Source: Halotalea alkalilenta (lineage in GTDB: Bacteria; Pseudomonadota; Gammaproteobacteria; Pseudomonadales; Halomonadaceae). Taken from it: a stretch of DNA of 64,000 bases. Position 1 is the stretch's first letter; the number at the start of each line of letters is the position of its first letter. Shown one piece after another: positions 10,763-21,498 of the stretch. The stretch is from positions 2,666,001 through 2,730,000 of the forward strand of contig NZ_CP015243.1 in the NCBI RefSeq assembly GCF_001648175.1, in the 5' to 3' direction. The translations under genes and the position numbers were made by a program. A model generated the notes under the pieces. That model was given only the letters and a program-made list of their open reading frames with translations. It was not told the origin of the DNA and did no database searches.

Positions 10763-10805
10763 AATCTCCAGGGCAAGCGACGACCACGACTGACGGAAGC
10801 ATACG

Positions 10806-11549
10806 ATGCGCCAGATCATCCTCGATACCGAGACCACAGGGATAGACCCCAACGAAGGCCACCGGCTGATCGAGATCGGTGGCGTGGAAGTGATCAATCG
10901 CCGGCTCACCGGTCGTCACTACCACCAGTACATCAATCCCGAGCGCAAGATCGACGTCGAGGCGATCGGGATCCACGGGATCACCGATGAGCGGGTGGCG
11001 GGTGAGCCCAAGTTCGCCGAGATCGCCGACGAATTCTGGGCCTTCATCAAGGGGGCGGAGCTGGTGATCCACAACGCCTCGTTCGACGTTGGCTTCATCG
11101 ATCATGAGCTCAACCGGCTCAACGCCGCGCGCAAAGAGCCGCGCCTCGGGCCTGTGCGTGAACACTGCGGCGTGCTCGACACGCTGAAGCTCGCCCGCGA
11201 ACGCCACCCTGGCCAGCGCAACAGCCTCGACGCGCTATGCAAGCGCTACGACATCGACAACGCTCATCGCACCCTGCACGGTGCGCTGCTCGATGCCGAG
11301 ATCCTCGCCGAAGTCTATCTGGCGATGACCGGCGGCCAAACCGCGCTTTTGCTGGGTGGAGCGGAAGGTAGCGAACAGGACGATCAGGCCACCAGCGGCG
11401 GCGGCTCGATGCGCAGGGTCGAGCTCTCTCCCGGCCGACTGCGGGTGGTGCGCCCGAGCGAAGACGAGCTCGTCGCCCACCGGGCGAAGCTCGAGACGCT
11501 GCGCAACAAGAGCGGAGGCGAATGCCTGTGGGATCGCTTCGATGGCTGA
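10806..11549 (+). CDS. dnaQ: DNA polymerase III epsilon subunit (proofreading 3'-5' exonuclease)
   Basis: 247 residues with the three DEDDh exonuclease motifs: Asp7 and Glu9 in LDTETTGID, HNASFDVGFIDHEL, and HRTLHGALLDAEIL. The C-terminal tail (from about residue 190) is the flexible linker and polymerase-alpha-binding region seen in epsilon subunits. It proofreads the replicative polymerase as part of the alpha-epsilon-theta core. The nudC gene begins inside its last codons (8-bp overlap), suggesting a transcription unit rnhA–dnaQ–nudC. Confidence 0.96.
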   Translation: MRQIILDTETTGIDPNEGHRLIEIGGVEVINRRLTGRHYHQYINPERKIDVEAIGIHGITDERVAGEPKFAEIADEFWAFIKGAELVIHNASFDVGFIDHELNRLNAARKEPRLGPVREHCGVLDTLKLARERHPGQRNSLDALCKRYDIDNAHRTLHGALLDAEILAEVYLAMTGGQTALLLGGAEGSEQDDQATSGGGSMRRVELSPGRLRVVRPSEDELVAHRAKLETLRNKSGGECLWDRFDG

Positions 11550-12351
11550 ACGATTGCCCTCACTACCGGTCCTCGAACGCGGACTGATCGGCTCCAAGCG
11601 GATAGAGCGCGCCCGGACGATCTCGATCGACCAGCGTGGGCGCATCGCACCCGGTGAGCTCGACGGTATCCTCGGTCCGCGGGCCAAGCCCGCCCAGGGA
11701 ACGATGCCAATCGGTCGCTGGCGCGGCGAGCCGGTGATGGTGCGCATGTTCGACGAAGAGCGCCCCGAATGGCCGGGGGGCCGTGAGTGGTTGGGCCAGC
11801 TGCCGGAGTTCATCTACCCGCTGCTCTCCACCGCGCTGCAGGTCGCCACCTGGCGCCGCGACCACCGCTTCTGTGGGCGCTGCGGTACCGCCACGCGCCC
11901 GCACGGCCACGAGTTCGCGATGGTCTGCCCCCGCTGCGGCTTTCGTGGCTATCCGCGGATATCTCCCTGCATCATCACCCTGGTGACCTTCGGTCGCGAA
12001 CTGCTGCTCGCGCGCAGTCCTCGCTTCGCTCCGGGGCGCTTCAGCACCCTGGCCGGATTCATCGAGGCCGGTGAGTCGGCCGAGGAGGCGCTCAGGCGCG
12101 AGGTGATGGAGGAGGTCGGTGTCGAGGTCGGCAGGATCAGCTACTTCAAGAGCCAGTCCTGGCCGTTCCCGCACTCGTTCATGCTCGGTTACTACGCCGA
12201 GGCGGCGAGCCGCGAAATCCACATCGATGGCATCGAGATCGAGGCGGCCGACTGGTTCATGCCCGAAATGCTGCCGGCGCTGCCGCCCAGCGGTTCGATC
12301 TCCCGCGCGCTGATCGATCATTTCGTCAACGGCGTCGCCGCTCGGGACTGA
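11542..12351 (+). CDS. nudC: NADH pyrophosphatase / NAD-cap hydrolase
   Basis: 269 residues from ATG 11542, overlapping the dnaQ stop. A zinc ribbon has Cys111/Cys114 (FCGRCG) and Cys129/Cys132 (CPRCG). The Nudix box follows at residues 172-194, starting GFIEAGES and ending REVMEEVGV. The SQSWPFPHS motif downstream of the box is the NudC signature that distinguishes NADH pyrophosphatases from other Nudix enzymes. It hydrolyses NADH to NMNH and AMP, and in E. coli removes NAD caps from RNA. An upstream in-frame ATG at 11356 lies deep inside dnaQ and is rejected. Confidence 0.94.
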   Translation: MAERLPSLPVLERGLIGSKRIERARTISIDQRGRIAPGELDGILGPRAKPAQGTMPIGRWRGEPVMVRMFDEERPEWPGGREWLGQLPEFIYPLLSTALQVATWRRDHRFCGRCGTATRPHGHEFAMVCPRCGFRGYPRISPCIITLVTFGRELLLARSPRFAPGRFSTLAGFIEAGESAEEALRREVMEEVGVEVGRISYFKSQSWPFPHSFMLGYYAEAASREIHIDGIEIEAADWFMPEMLPALPPSGSISRALIDHFVNGVAARD

Positions 12352-12428
12352 CGAGGCCTGCTTCTTCCATGTGCCGGGCCGATGCGGCGCTATCGCCCTT
12401 GATCCAAGGGCAACCAAAGGAGAGTTCC

Positions 12429-13475
12429 ATGCTCGATTGGCTTTACGACTACGGTTTGTTCTTCGCCCGGGCGGCGACCGTGGTGATCGCGATCGCGGTG
12501 ATCATCGCCTTGATCGCAAGGCAGAAGGCGAGCGCCCAACGCCATGGCGGCAAGCTGGTGGTGCTCGATCGCGGCGAGCATTTCCGTCGCCGTCGCGAGA
12601 GCCTCGAAGCTGCCCGGCTCGGGCCGGTGCTCGGCGCCAAGGCGCGCAAGCAGTGGGCTAAGCTCGACAAGCGCAAGGCCAAGGAGGAGAAGAAGCGCGC
12701 GCCTGAGGACGGCGACGCAGTGGCCTGGGTGATCGATTTCAACGGCGATCTGCGCGCAAGCGCTACGCCGGCGCTGACCGAGCAGGTTTCGAGCCTGCTG
12801 CTCGCCGCGCGCGAAGGCGATGAAGTGGTGGTGCGGCTCGAATCCGGCGGCGGTCTGGTCCACGCCTATGGCCTCGCTGCGGCTCAACTCGACCGGCTGC
12901 GGGAAGCCAAGCTCAAGCTCACCATCTGCGTCGACAAGGTCGCCGCCAGCGGCGGCTACATGATGGCCTGCTGTGCCGACAGGCTGATCGCCGCACCGTT
13001 CGCGGTGGTGGGCTCGATCGGCGTGGTCGCCCAGGTGCCCAACGTCCATCGGCTGCTGAAGAAGCACGACATCGATGTCGAGGTGCTCACCGCCGGCAAG
13101 CACAAGCGCACCCTCACCATTCTCGGCGAGAATACCGAGGAGGGACGGGCGAAATTCGTCGAGGACCTGATCGATACCCACGCCCTGTTCAAGGCGTACG
13201 TCGGCGCACGCCGCCCGGGCCTTGCGATCGACGAAGTGGCGGATGGTGATATCTGGTACGGAAGCGAGGCGGTGGAGCGGGGGCTGATCGACGAGGTCGG
13301 GACCAGCGAAGCCTACCTGCAGCGCCGCGCGGAGGAGGGCAAGGTGTTCGAGCTCGCGTTCAAGCCGACCCGCTCGCTGGCCCAGCGTCTTGGCCGCCAG
13401 AGCGCTCGCGCGGTCGAGCGTGGGGTGGAGCGGGCGATAGAAAGGCTGGTCCAGCTCGGCTGGGAGCGGCGCTGA
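12429..13475 (+). CDS. sohB: Inner-membrane protease SohB (S49 family)
   Basis: 348 residues from ATG 12429, preceded by AAAGGAGAG. One N-terminal membrane segment (about residues 8-30) is followed by a charged linker rich in Lys/Arg, then an S49 serine protease domain. The nucleophile is Ser174 in VAASGGYMMACC, and the expected downstream AGKHKRTLT lysine region is present. SohB resembles SppA but is shorter, with a single protease domain; its active site should face the periplasm. The role is membrane-protein and signal-peptide quality control by analogy. yhhQ starts 5 bp after its stop, so the two are likely an operon. Confidence 0.92.
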   Translation: MLDWLYDYGLFFARAATVVIAIAVIIALIARQKASAQRHGGKLVVLDRGEHFRRRRESLEAARLGPVLGAKARKQWAKLDKRKAKEEKKRAPEDGDAVAWVIDFNGDLRASATPALTEQVSSLLLAAREGDEVVVRLESGGGLVHAYGLAAAQLDRLREAKLKLTICVDKVAASGGYMMACCADRLIAAPFAVVGSIGVVAQVPNVHRLLKKHDIDVEVLTAGKHKRTLTILGENTEEGRAKFVEDLIDTHALFKAYVGARRPGLAIDEVADGDIWYGSEAVERGLIDEVGTSEAYLQRRAEEGKVFELAFKPTRSLAQRLGRQSARAVERGVERAIERLVQLGWERR

Positions 13476-13480
13476 GCCCC

Positions 13481-14140
13481 ATGCTCGCACTCGACAGGCG
13501 CCAGCGTCGCCTCGCGCTCACCGCGCTGGTGGCTTTCCACATCCTGATCATCACCGCCAGCAACTACCTAGTGCAGCTACCGGTGGCGCTCTTCGGCCTG
13601 CATACCACTTGGGGTGCGTTCAGCTTTCCGTTCATCTTCCTCACCACCGACCTCACCGTGCGGCTGCTCGGCAAGCGCGACGCGCGCATCCTGATCGCCC
13701 AGGTGATGGCGCCGGCACTGTTGATCTCCTATGGGGTCTCGGTGCTGTGGCAGGAGGCGCAATTTCGTGGTTTCCAGGCGCTCGGCGAATGGAATCTGTT
13801 CGTCGCGCGCATCGCGCTGGCGAGCTTCGGCGCCTATGTGCTCGGTCAACTGCTCGACATCCAGGTGTTCGACCGCCTGCGGCGGCTGCCGCAGTGGTGG
13901 GTGGCTCCCGCGGCCTCGACCCTGTTCGGCATGCTGATCGACACCCTGGCGTTCTTCGCCATCGCGTTCCATCACAGCCCCAACGCCTTTATGGCCGAGC
14001 ACTGGGTGGAGATCGCGCTGGTCGACTACGTGATCAAGCTGAGCATCGGTTTCGCCCTGTTCGTACCGCTGTACGGCGCGCTGCTCAAATGGATACTGGC
14101 GCGGCTCGCGAGACCCGAGCGCGTCCAGTCGTTGAATTGA
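13481..14140 (+). CDS. yhhQ: Queuosine precursor (preQ0/7-cyano-7-deazaguanine) transporter
   Basis: 219 residues, almost entirely hydrophobic with about six membrane segments. The opening RRQRRLALTALVAFHILIIT, the conserved TWGAFSFPFIFLTTDLTVR and the later VAPAASTLFGMLIDTLAFF are signatures of the YhhQ/VUT-1 family. Members take up 7-cyano-7-deazaguanine or queuine-pathway intermediates for tRNA queuosine synthesis. It follows sohB by 5 bp and precedes the hydrolase gene by 29 bp on the same strand. No other queuosine genes are in the window. Confidence 0.92.
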   Translation: MLALDRRQRRLALTALVAFHILIITASNYLVQLPVALFGLHTTWGAFSFPFIFLTTDLTVRLLGKRDARILIAQVMAPALLISYGVSVLWQEAQFRGFQALGEWNLFVARIALASFGAYVLGQLLDIQVFDRLRRLPQWWVAPAASTLFGMLIDTLAFFAIAFHHSPNAFMAEHWVEIALVDYVIKLSIGFALFVPLYGALLKWILARLARPERVQSLN

Positions 14141-14169
14141 ATTCCATCTTCCAAGGAGGCCAGAGATCG

Positions 14170-14946
14170 ATGGCGACCACGCTCTACGCATTGGACAGCG
14201 GCGGTGAGTTTCGTGCCCCTCCGCTGGTCGTTCTCCATGGCCTGTTCGGCAGTGCCGACAATTGGCGCTCGCCGATCAAGGCATGGCGCGATAGCCGCCG
14301 CGTGATCGCACTCGACCTGCGTAACCATGGCCGCTCACCCCACCTCGACGGCATGGCCTACGACCAGATGGCCGAGGACGTGCTCGAGAGCCTCACCGCA
14401 CTCGGCGTCGAGCGCTTCGTGCTGCTCGGTCACTCGATGGGCGGCAAGGTGGCGATGAACCTGGCACGGCAGTGCGCTGATCGGGTGGAGCGGCTGATCG
14501 TCGCCGACATCGCCCCGGTCGCCTATGCCCACGGCCACGAAGACGTCTTCGCCGCGATGCATGCGGTCGAGCGGGCGAGGGCGCAGAACCGGCGCGAAGC
14601 CGATGCGGCGATGGCGCAATACGTGAGCGACGCCGTCACCCGCCAGTTCCTCGCCACCAACCTGATTCGAGGCGAGCAGCAGACGCTCGAATGGCGCGTC
14701 GACCTGGCCCGTATCGAGGCGGACTATCCGGCGATCATCGCAGCGCCTGGCGGGCACGATGACTACCCGGGAGCGACCTTGCTGCTGCGCGGCGGTCGTT
14801 CGAACTACGTCGATGCCCAGGGCGTCGAGGCGGCGCGGGAGATTTTCCCCGCCCTTCGACTCGAAACCATCGAAGATGCCGGACACTGGCTGCATGCCGA
14901 GCGCTTCGATGAATTCAAGGCCAAGGTCGATGCCTTCCTCGGCTGA
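14170..14946 (+). CDS. ybfF: Alpha/beta-hydrolase, YbfF esterase family
   Basis: 258 residues from ATG 14170, preceded by AAGGAGG. It has an alpha/beta-hydrolase core with oxyanion region VLHGLFGSADNW (about residues 21-32), nucleophile Ser89 in LLGHSMGGKVAMN and catalytic His239 in DAGHWLHAE. The arrangement RNHGRSPH and FGSADNW are typical of the YbfF esterases, which act on acyl-CoA or short acyl esters in vitro. The physiological substrate is unknown. It is convergent with mntR, with only 48 bp between the stops. Confidence 0.88.
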   Translation: MATTLYALDSGGEFRAPPLVVLHGLFGSADNWRSPIKAWRDSRRVIALDLRNHGRSPHLDGMAYDQMAEDVLESLTALGVERFVLLGHSMGGKVAMNLARQCADRVERLIVADIAPVAYAHGHEDVFAAMHAVERARAQNRREADAAMAQYVSDAVTRQFLATNLIRGEQQTLEWRVDLARIEADYPAIIAAPGGHDDYPGATLLLRGGRSNYVDAQGVEAAREIFPALRLETIEDAGHWLHAERFDEFKAKVDAFLG

Positions 14947-14994
14947 GCGGGGCGGTCGGCGGAACGCGGGGAAAGAGACAGGGGACAGGGTGTT

Positions 14995-15438
14995 TCAAAG
15001 ATCGCGCTTGGTCTCGCCGCGATCGCTGCCGTACTGATCGAGAAAGCGGCGCATCGCCTCTACCGTGGCATCGCTGCAGTGATGCTCGATACCCTCCGAG
15101 TCGGCGCGCGCGACGGGCTCGGGTACGCCCATGGTGCGCAGCACATCGAGTACCACCAGGTGACGAGCGGCGACCTTGTGGGCGAGCTCCTCTCCTTCCT
15201 CGGTGAGAAAGATACCGCGATAGGGGCGCGCATTGACCAGCCCGTCGCGCTTCAGTTTGGTGACGACCTTGGATACCGCCGCGGGACTGACGCCGAAACG
15301 CTCGGCGAGATCGCTTGCCCTCGCTTCGCCCAGATGCTGGTGAAGATGGGCGATCTCCTCCACGTAGTCTTCGACCAGCTCGCGCTGGTGGTCCTGACGT
15401 ACACGATCGAAGTGTTCGTGGTGAGGCATGGAATTCAT
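14995..15438 (-). CDS. mntR: Manganese-responsive DtxR-family repressor
   Basis: 147 residues. The winged helix-turn-helix occupies about residues 20-80 (ARASDLAERFGVSPAAVSKVVTKLKRDGLV), with wing residues GIFLTEEGEELA. The dimerisation part follows with RHLVVLDVLRTMGVPE and EGIEHHCSD, whose acidic and His residues match metal ligands of MntR. ATG 15438 is used; a second ATG three codons in (15429) is equally possible. It should repress Mn2+ uptake when manganese is plentiful. A likely target, mntH, is in the same window 33 kb away. Confidence 0.9.
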   Translation of the reverse strand: MNSMPHHEHFDRVRQDHQRELVEDYVEEIAHLHQHLGEARASDLAERFGVSPAAVSKVVTKLKRDGLVNARPYRGIFLTEEGEELAHKVAARHLVVLDVLRTMGVPEPVARADSEGIEHHCSDATVEAMRRFLDQYGSDRGETKRDL

Positions 15439-15739
15439 GAGCAGCAGGTTCTCTCAGTCGCTCTCAACTAGAGGCACGAAAGTATCACATGGCGTCTTGC
15501 GCGAATAGTTCGTTGCCAATCGATGCTGTCGCGCTTCAGCTGCTTTTTGTGCCTCATCGCGTCTTTCCGCCGCCAGATCGACTCCGATTGCCGCTATTGT
15601 CCCTGCGCCGTTAAATCATTCGCGAACGCTCCATTCAGGCTAACTGAATAGGTGGGGACGCCATGTTAAAGGTAGATTCAACCTGCGGGCCGCTGTTCTT
15701 CGAACCGGCCATGACAATAACGAGCCAAAGGAATAAGCG
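15439..15739. other. Divergent intergenic region mntR / pntAA
   Basis: A 301-bp non-coding region between divergent genes. It holds the pntAA Shine-Dalgarno (AAAGGAA at about 15728) and one small perfect inverted repeat, ATTCAG–GCTAA–CTGAAT, at 15633-15649, about 90 bp upstream of pntAA. No open frame with coding character was found. Confidence 0.6.
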
Positions 15740-16909
15740 ATGAAAGTCGCAATAACGAGAGAGACGCAGGACGAGGAGACGCGCGTCGCCGCGGTGCCCG
15801 ACACCGTGAAGCGGCTGCGTGCGTTGAATCTCGAGGTGGTGGTCGAGCGCGGCGCAGGCAGCGCCTCGATGATCACCGACGAAGAGTATGAAGCCGCCGG
15901 CGCTACGCTCGCCGAGAGCGCGGCGCAGGCATTGCAGGGCGCCGAGGTGGTGCTCAAGGTGCGCCGGCCGAGTACCGAAGAACTGGCGCTGATCGAGGAG
16001 GGGGCGATAGTCCTCGCGGTGATGGACCCCTATGGCCAGGAACAAGCGCTGGATGCCATGGCCAAGGCGGGGATCACCGCATTCGCGATGGAGCTGATGC
16101 CGAGGATCACCCGCGCCCAGTCGATGGACGTGCTCTCCTCCCAGGCCAACCTGGCCGGCTATCGCGCGGTGGTCGAGGCCGCCCAGGTCTTCGACCGCGC
16201 GCTGCCTCTGATGATGACCGCCGCAGGCACGGTGCCCGCGGCCAAGGTCTTCGTCATGGGGGCGGGTGTTGCCGGGTTGCAGGCGATCGCCACCGCCAAG
16301 CGCCTCGGCGCGTCGGTATCCGCCACCGACGTGCGCCCGGCGGCCAAGGAACAGGTGGCTTCCCTCGGTGGCAAGTTCATCGCCGTCGAGGATGAGGAGT
16401 TCAAGGCCGCCGAGACCGCCGGCGGCTACGCCAAGGAGATGTCCGCCGAGTACCAGGCCAAGCAAGCCGCGCTGGTCGAGGAGCACATCAGCAAGCAGGA
16501 CATCGTGATCACCACCGCGCTGATCCCCGGGCGTCCCGCGCCGAAGCTGATCACCAAGGCGATGCTCGCGCGGATGCGTCCTGGTTCGGTGGTGGTCGAC
16601 CTGGCGGTGGAGCGGGGCGGTAACGTCGAAGGCTCGGTCGCCGATCAGGTGAGCGAGGTCGAGGGGATCAAGCTGATCGGCTACGGCAACCTCGCTGGTC
16701 GCATCGCCACCAGTGCATCGCTGCTCTATTCACGCAACCTGCTGGCATTCCTCACCACCTTGGTCGACAAGGAGCAGGGACACCTTGCGATCGACTTCGA
16801 CGATGCGCTGGTCAAGGCCACCGCGTTGACCCACCAAGGTCGGCGGATCCATCCCAGCTTCGGCGGCGTCGCCGAGGAAGCCGAATCGAACAAGGAGACC
16901 CGAGCATGA
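15740..16909 (+). CDS. pntAA: NAD(P) transhydrogenase alpha subunit, NAD(H)-binding part
   Basis: 389 residues covering only domain I of transhydrogenase; in E. coli this is fused to the alpha membrane part. The N-terminus [23 protein letters not shown] and the Rossmann glycine motif [18 protein letters not shown] (about residues 174-191) define the NAD(H) site. It is followed by the mobile RQD-loop-containing region ([14 protein letters not shown]). Together with PntAB and PntB it transfers hydride between NADH and NADP+ coupled to proton entry across the inner membrane. The next gene starts 4 bp before its stop (ATGA), showing coupled translation. This is the split, three-gene form. Confidence 0.95.
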   Translation: MKVAITRETQDEETRVAAVPDTVKRLRALNLEVVVERGAGSASMITDEEYEAAGATLAESAAQALQGAEVVLKVRRPSTEELALIEEGAIVLAVMDPYGQEQALDAMAKAGITAFAMELMPRITRAQSMDVLSSQANLAGYRAVVEAAQVFDRALPLMMTAAGTVPAAKVFVMGAGVAGLQAIATAKRLGASVSATDVRPAAKEQVASLGGKFIAVEDEEFKAAETAGGYAKEMSAEYQAKQAALVEEHISKQDIVITTALIPGRPAPKLITKAMLARMRPGSVVVDLAVERGGNVEGSVADQVSEVEGIKLIGYGNLAGRIATSASLLYSRNLLAFLTTLVDKEQGHLAIDFDDALVKATALTHQGRRIHPSFGGVAEEAESNKETRA

Positions 16910-17334
16910 GCGCTTCTCTCGACCGTGCCCTCGAAGGGCTCGATGCCGCGGTCGCCGCGGTCCATCACGCAGCCTCGAGCGATACCGCGGCGGCCCTGGC
17001 CTCCGGCGCGACTGGCGGAATGATCGATCCGTTCGTGTTTCGCCTGGCGATCTTCATTCTCGCCATCCTGGTCGGCTACTACGTGGTCTGGGCGGTGACG
17101 CCTGCGCTGCATACGCCGCTGATGGCGGTGACCAATGCGATCTCCTCGGTGATCGTGGTCGGCGCGCTGCTCGCGGTGGGAATCTCGACCAGCGGCTTGG
17201 CCACTGGTTTCGGATTCGTCGCCGTGGTGCTCGCCTCGGTCAACATCTTCGGCGGCTTCCTGGTCACCCAGCGGATGCTGGCGATGTACAAGAAGAAAGA
17301 GAAACCGGCCAAGCAGGGGAACGATCATGTCTGA
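16906..17334 (+). CDS. pntAB: NAD(P) transhydrogenase alpha subunit, membrane part
   Basis: 142 residues. About 40 polar, alanine-rich residues precede three hydrophobic segments: [20 protein letters not shown], an [15 protein letters not shown] segment, and [21 protein letters not shown]. This matches the C-terminal membrane portion of the alpha subunit encoded separately in bacteria with three-gene pnt. The extra polar N-terminus is longer than in the minimal PntAB. It overlaps pntAA by 4 bp and pntB by 8 bp. It contributes helices to the proton channel with PntB. Confidence 0.94.
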   Translation: MSASLDRALEGLDAAVAAVHHAASSDTAAALASGATGGMIDPFVFRLAIFILAILVGYYVVWAVTPALHTPLMAVTNAISSVIVVGALLAVGISTSGLATGFGFVAVVLASVNIFGGFLVTQRMLAMYKKKEKPAKQGNDHV

Positions 17335-18724
17335 GAGTGTCGCTGCGTTCCTCTATCTGGTCTCCGGGGTGCTGTTCATCATGGCCCTGCGTGGCCTGTC
17401 GCACCCGACCACCAGCCGGCGGGGCAACCTGCTTGGCATGCTCGGCATGGCGATCGCGATCGTCACCACCCTGGTGCTGGCTGGCCCATCCTTCGGCGGC
17501 TTCGCGCTGATCGTGGTCGGCATCGCGCTGGGCGGCGGAATCGGCGCCGTGATCGCCAAACGCATCCCAATGACCGCGATGCCCCAGCTGGTCGCCGCCT
17601 TCCACTCGCTGGTAGGTCTGGCCGCGGTGCTGGTCGCCGCTGCCGCGCTCTACGCGCCGACCGCCTTCGGCATCGGCACGCTCGGTGGCATCCACGCCCA
17701 GGCGCTGGTCGAGATGGCGATCGGCACCGCGGTGGGTGCGGTCACCTTCACCGGCTCGATCATCGCGTTCCTGAAGCTCGATGGACGGATGTCCGGCAAG
17801 CCGATCATGTTGCCCAATCGCCATGCGATCAACATTGGCCTGCTGGTCTCGCTGGTGGTGCTGGTGGGCGTACTGGTGATCACCGAGAGCCACCTGGTGT
17901 TCTGGCTGGTCGTACTGGTCGCGCTGGCGCTCGGTGTGCTGCTGATCATCCCGATCGGCGGTGCCGACATGCCGGTGGTGGTGTCGATGCTCAACTCCTA
18001 CTCGGGCTGGGCCGCGGCCGGCATCGGCTTCACCCTGGGTAACCTTGCGTTGATCATCACCGGTGCCCTGGTCGGCTCCTCGGGAGCGATCCTTTCCTAC
18101 ATCATGTGCAAGGGGATGAATCGCTCCTTCATCTCGGTGATCCTCGGTGGCTTCGGCGCCGATACAGCCAGCGCCGCCGCTGATGACGGCATCGAGCGGG
18201 TGGTCAAGCAGGGTTCCGCCGACGATGCGGCGTTTTTGATGAGCAATGCCTCGCGGGTGATCATCGTGCCAGGGTATGGCATGGCGGTGGCCCAGGCCCA
18301 GCACGCGCTGCGCGAGCTGGCCGACGTGCTCAAGGCCAACGACGTGGAAGTGAAGTACGCGATCCACCCGGTCGCCGGGCGGATGCCGGGCCATATGAAC
18401 GTACTGCTGGCCGAGGCCAACGTGCCTTATGACGAAGTCTTCGAGCTCGAGGACATCAACGCCGAGTTCGCCCAGACCGACGTGGTCTACGTGATCGGCG
18501 CCAACGACGTCACCAACCCGGCGGCGCGCGATGATCCTTCCTCGCCGATCTTCGGCATGCCGATTCTCGAAGTCGACAGGGCCAAGACCTGCCTGTTCGT
18601 CAAGCGTTCGCTCGGTTCGGGCTACGCGGGGATCGACAACGAGCTGTTCTACAAAGACGGCACCATGATGCTGCTCGGCGACGCCAAGAAGATGACCGAA
18701 GAGATCGTCAAGGCGATGGCCTGA
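17327..18724 (+). CDS. pntB: NAD(P) transhydrogenase beta subunit
   Basis: 465 residues: roughly eight or nine membrane segments in the first 270 residues (for example [20 protein letters not shown] and [19 protein letters not shown]), then the soluble NADP(H)-binding domain III. The latter starts near [18 protein letters not shown], the GXGXXA-type NADP motif, and contains [20 protein letters not shown] and [14 protein letters not shown], all highly conserved. It binds NADP(H) and carries much of the proton path. The pntAA-AB-B operon ends at a strong terminator 56 bp downstream. Confidence 0.96.
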   Translation: MSESVAAFLYLVSGVLFIMALRGLSHPTTSRRGNLLGMLGMAIAIVTTLVLAGPSFGGFALIVVGIALGGGIGAVIAKRIPMTAMPQLVAAFHSLVGLAAVLVAAAALYAPTAFGIGTLGGIHAQALVEMAIGTAVGAVTFTGSIIAFLKLDGRMSGKPIMLPNRHAINIGLLVSLVVLVGVLVITESHLVFWLVVLVALALGVLLIIPIGGADMPVVVSMLNSYSGWAAAGIGFTLGNLALIITGALVGSSGAILSYIMCKGMNRSFISVILGGFGADTASAAADDGIERVVKQGSADDAAFLMSNASRVIIVPGYGMAVAQAQHALRELADVLKANDVEVKYAIHPVAGRMPGHMNVLLAEANVPYDEVFELEDINAEFAQTDVVYVIGANDVTNPAARDDPSSPIFGMPILEVDRAKTCLFVKRSLGSGYAGIDNELFYKDGTMMLLGDAKKMTEEIVKAMA

Positions 18725-18779
18725 ATGAGCAGGCTGGCTCCCCGGGCGAGAGTCGATTCTCCGACCGGGTGAGCCCAGG

Positions 18780-18811
18780 CCGGGGTTCCCGCAAGGGAAC
18801 CCCGGTTTTTT
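18780..18811 (+). terminator. Rho-independent terminator of the pnt operon
   Basis: Perfect 11-bp stem CCGGGGTTCCC (18780-18790) and GGGAACCCCGG (18795-18805) with a GCAA tetraloop, followed by six T residues (18806-18811). It lies 56 bp after the pntB stop. Confidence 0.95.
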
Positions 18812-18842
18812 CCGTTTTCGCACTGGCTTGGGAGGCCACCGC

Positions 18843-19151
18843 ATGTCCGTGACCATCAGCAAGACTCGCTCCAGCTTCTACCGCAGGCTCTACGTCGCCT
18901 GGCTGATCGACCAGGGCATCGCCAGCGTGCCGTCGATCACCGCATTCACCGGGATGCCGAGGCGCACCGCGCAAGATACCGTCGCCGCGCTCGATGAGTT
19001 GGATATCCAATGTGCCTTCGAGCAGCGTGAAGGCGCCCGGCACCAGCAGGGGGAGTACGTGATCCGCGATTGGGGGGCGATTCAGCGTGACTGGGTGAGC
19101 GAGCATATCGAGCGAATCGCCGCAGCGCTCGGATACCCGGTGCCGGAATGA
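18843..19151 (+). CDS. Small winged helix-turn-helix protein
   Basis: 102 residues from ATG 18843, with a GGGAGG Shine-Dalgarno. The sequence SVTISKTRSSFYRRLYVAWL, followed by a predicted helix-turn-helix (IASVPSITAFTGMPRRTAQDTVAALDEL) and a short wing with GEYVIRDWG, resembles the HTH_43 type of small winged-helix proteins found as single genes in gammaproteobacteria. No ligand or dimerisation domain is present and the target is unknown. It begins 31 bp after the pnt terminator, so it should have its own promoter or depend on readthrough. Confidence 0.75.
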   Translation: MSVTISKTRSSFYRRLYVAWLIDQGIASVPSITAFTGMPRRTAQDTVAALDELDIQCAFEQREGARHQQGEYVIRDWGAIQRDWVSEHIERIAAALGYPVPE

Positions 19152-20468
<1,317 letters not shown>

Positions 20469-20482
20469 AGCGCCGACGAACC

Positions 20483-20513
20483 GAAGGCGGCAGCGCCACG
20501 CACTGCCGCCTTC
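20483..20513. terminator. Bidirectional terminator hairpin between cysB and ssuA
   Basis: Perfect 11-bp inverted repeat GAAGGCGGCAG (20483-20493) and CTGCCGCCTTC (20503-20513) with a 9-base loop, in the 76-bp gap between convergent genes. T runs are short on both sides. Confidence 0.65.
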
Positions 20514-20544
20514 CATCGTGCTCAGCCCGCTCCGGGTTCGGGGC

Positions 20545-21498
20545 TCAAGGCGCCGGTCGCCACACCCCGATGCCGCGGGCGTCGACCGGCCGGGGTAGCA
20601 TGCCGGCTGCGAGAAAAGCGTCCGCCATCCGCTGCTGTACCTCGAGGGCGGCGTCTCCGACCGGTTCGACCGCGTAGCTGCGCCGCTGGTTGGCCTGCTC
20701 CACCGCCGAGACGTCGAGCCCGCCCCACAGCGGAGCGAGCCGCTCGGCGGCCTCCTGTGGATTCGCCTTGACCCAAGCCCCCTCTTCCTCAAGCGCCGTG
20801 TACAAGGTTTGCAGCACTTCGGGATGGGCATCGGCGAAGCGTTTGCTGGCCAAATAGAAGCGCCGATAATCGGCAAGCCCGTCACTGCCGTCCAGCAGCG
20901 CGCGGGTGGGAATCGCTCGCTCGGTCAAGGTCAGGAACGGCTCCCAGGCGATCCAGGCGTCGATGCTGTCGCGCTCGAACGCCGCGCGGGCGTCCGCCGG
21001 GGCCAGATAGCTGATCGACACGTCCTGCGGCTCGAGTCCTGCTCGCTTGAGCGCGGAGAGCAGGAAGTAGTGATTGCCGGCCCCCTTGGTCACCGCGATG
21101 CGCTTGCCGCGCAGGTCGTCGATCGACTCGATCGGCGAATCACGCTTGACCAGCAGCGCCTGGGCCGAGGGAGACGGACGCTCAGTGGCATAGACTTCGA
21201 GCTCGGCACCGGCCGCCTGGGCGAAGATCGGCACGACGTCGGCCACATCGGCGCTGACATCGATACCGCCGACGTTGAGCGCCTCCAGCAACGGCAGCCC
21301 GCTGGTGAATTCGTGCCACTCGATCTTGAAACCTTGCTCGGCGAGGCGCCGGTCCAGTTCACCGCTGTCGTGAAGCAGCGTGACCAGGGTGGAGGATCGT
21401 TGGTAGCCGATCGAGACCGACTGCTCGGCGGCATGGACACTGCCCATTCCCAGCATGGCCAGACAGACTGCCGAAGAGAAATATTTGAGACCGCGCAT
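20545..21498 (-). CDS. ssuA: Aliphatic sulfonate-binding protein, SsuA type
   Basis: 317 residues. A Sec signal peptide (MRGLKYFSSAVCLAMLGMGSVHA) is followed by an NMT1/SsuA-like fold: SIGYQRSSTLVTLLHDSGEL, WHEFTSGLPLLEALNVGGID, and LRGKRIAVTKGAGNHYFLLSALKRAGL. These match sulfonate-binding proteins of the SsuA family. It should bind alkanesulfonates in the periplasm and feed the permease. The ssuB stop abuts its start with a 1-bp overlap, so ssuB–ssuA form one minus-strand unit. There is no permease in that unit; the only one nearby is divergent, at 23635. Confidence 0.88.
   Translation of the reverse strand: MRGLKYFSSAVCLAMLGMGSVHAAEQSVSIGYQRSSTLVTLLHDSGELDRRLAEQGFKIEWHEFTSGLPLLEALNVGGIDVSADVADVVPIFAQAAGAELEVYATERPSPSAQALLVKRDSPIESIDDLRGKRIAVTKGAGNHYFLLSALKRAGLEPQDVSISYLAPADARAAFERDSIDAWIAWEPFLTLTERAIPTRALLDGSDGLADYRRFYLASKRFADAHPEVLQTLYTALEEEGAWVKANPQEAAERLAPLWGGLDVSAVEQANQRRSYAVEPVGDAALEVQQRMADAFLAAGMLPRPVDARGIGVWRPAP

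Noticed and set aside
17264..18862. 532-codon minus-strand frame opposite pntB
   Set aside because: Reads as His/Asp/Gln-rich sequence with no domain; pntB on the plus strand is certain.
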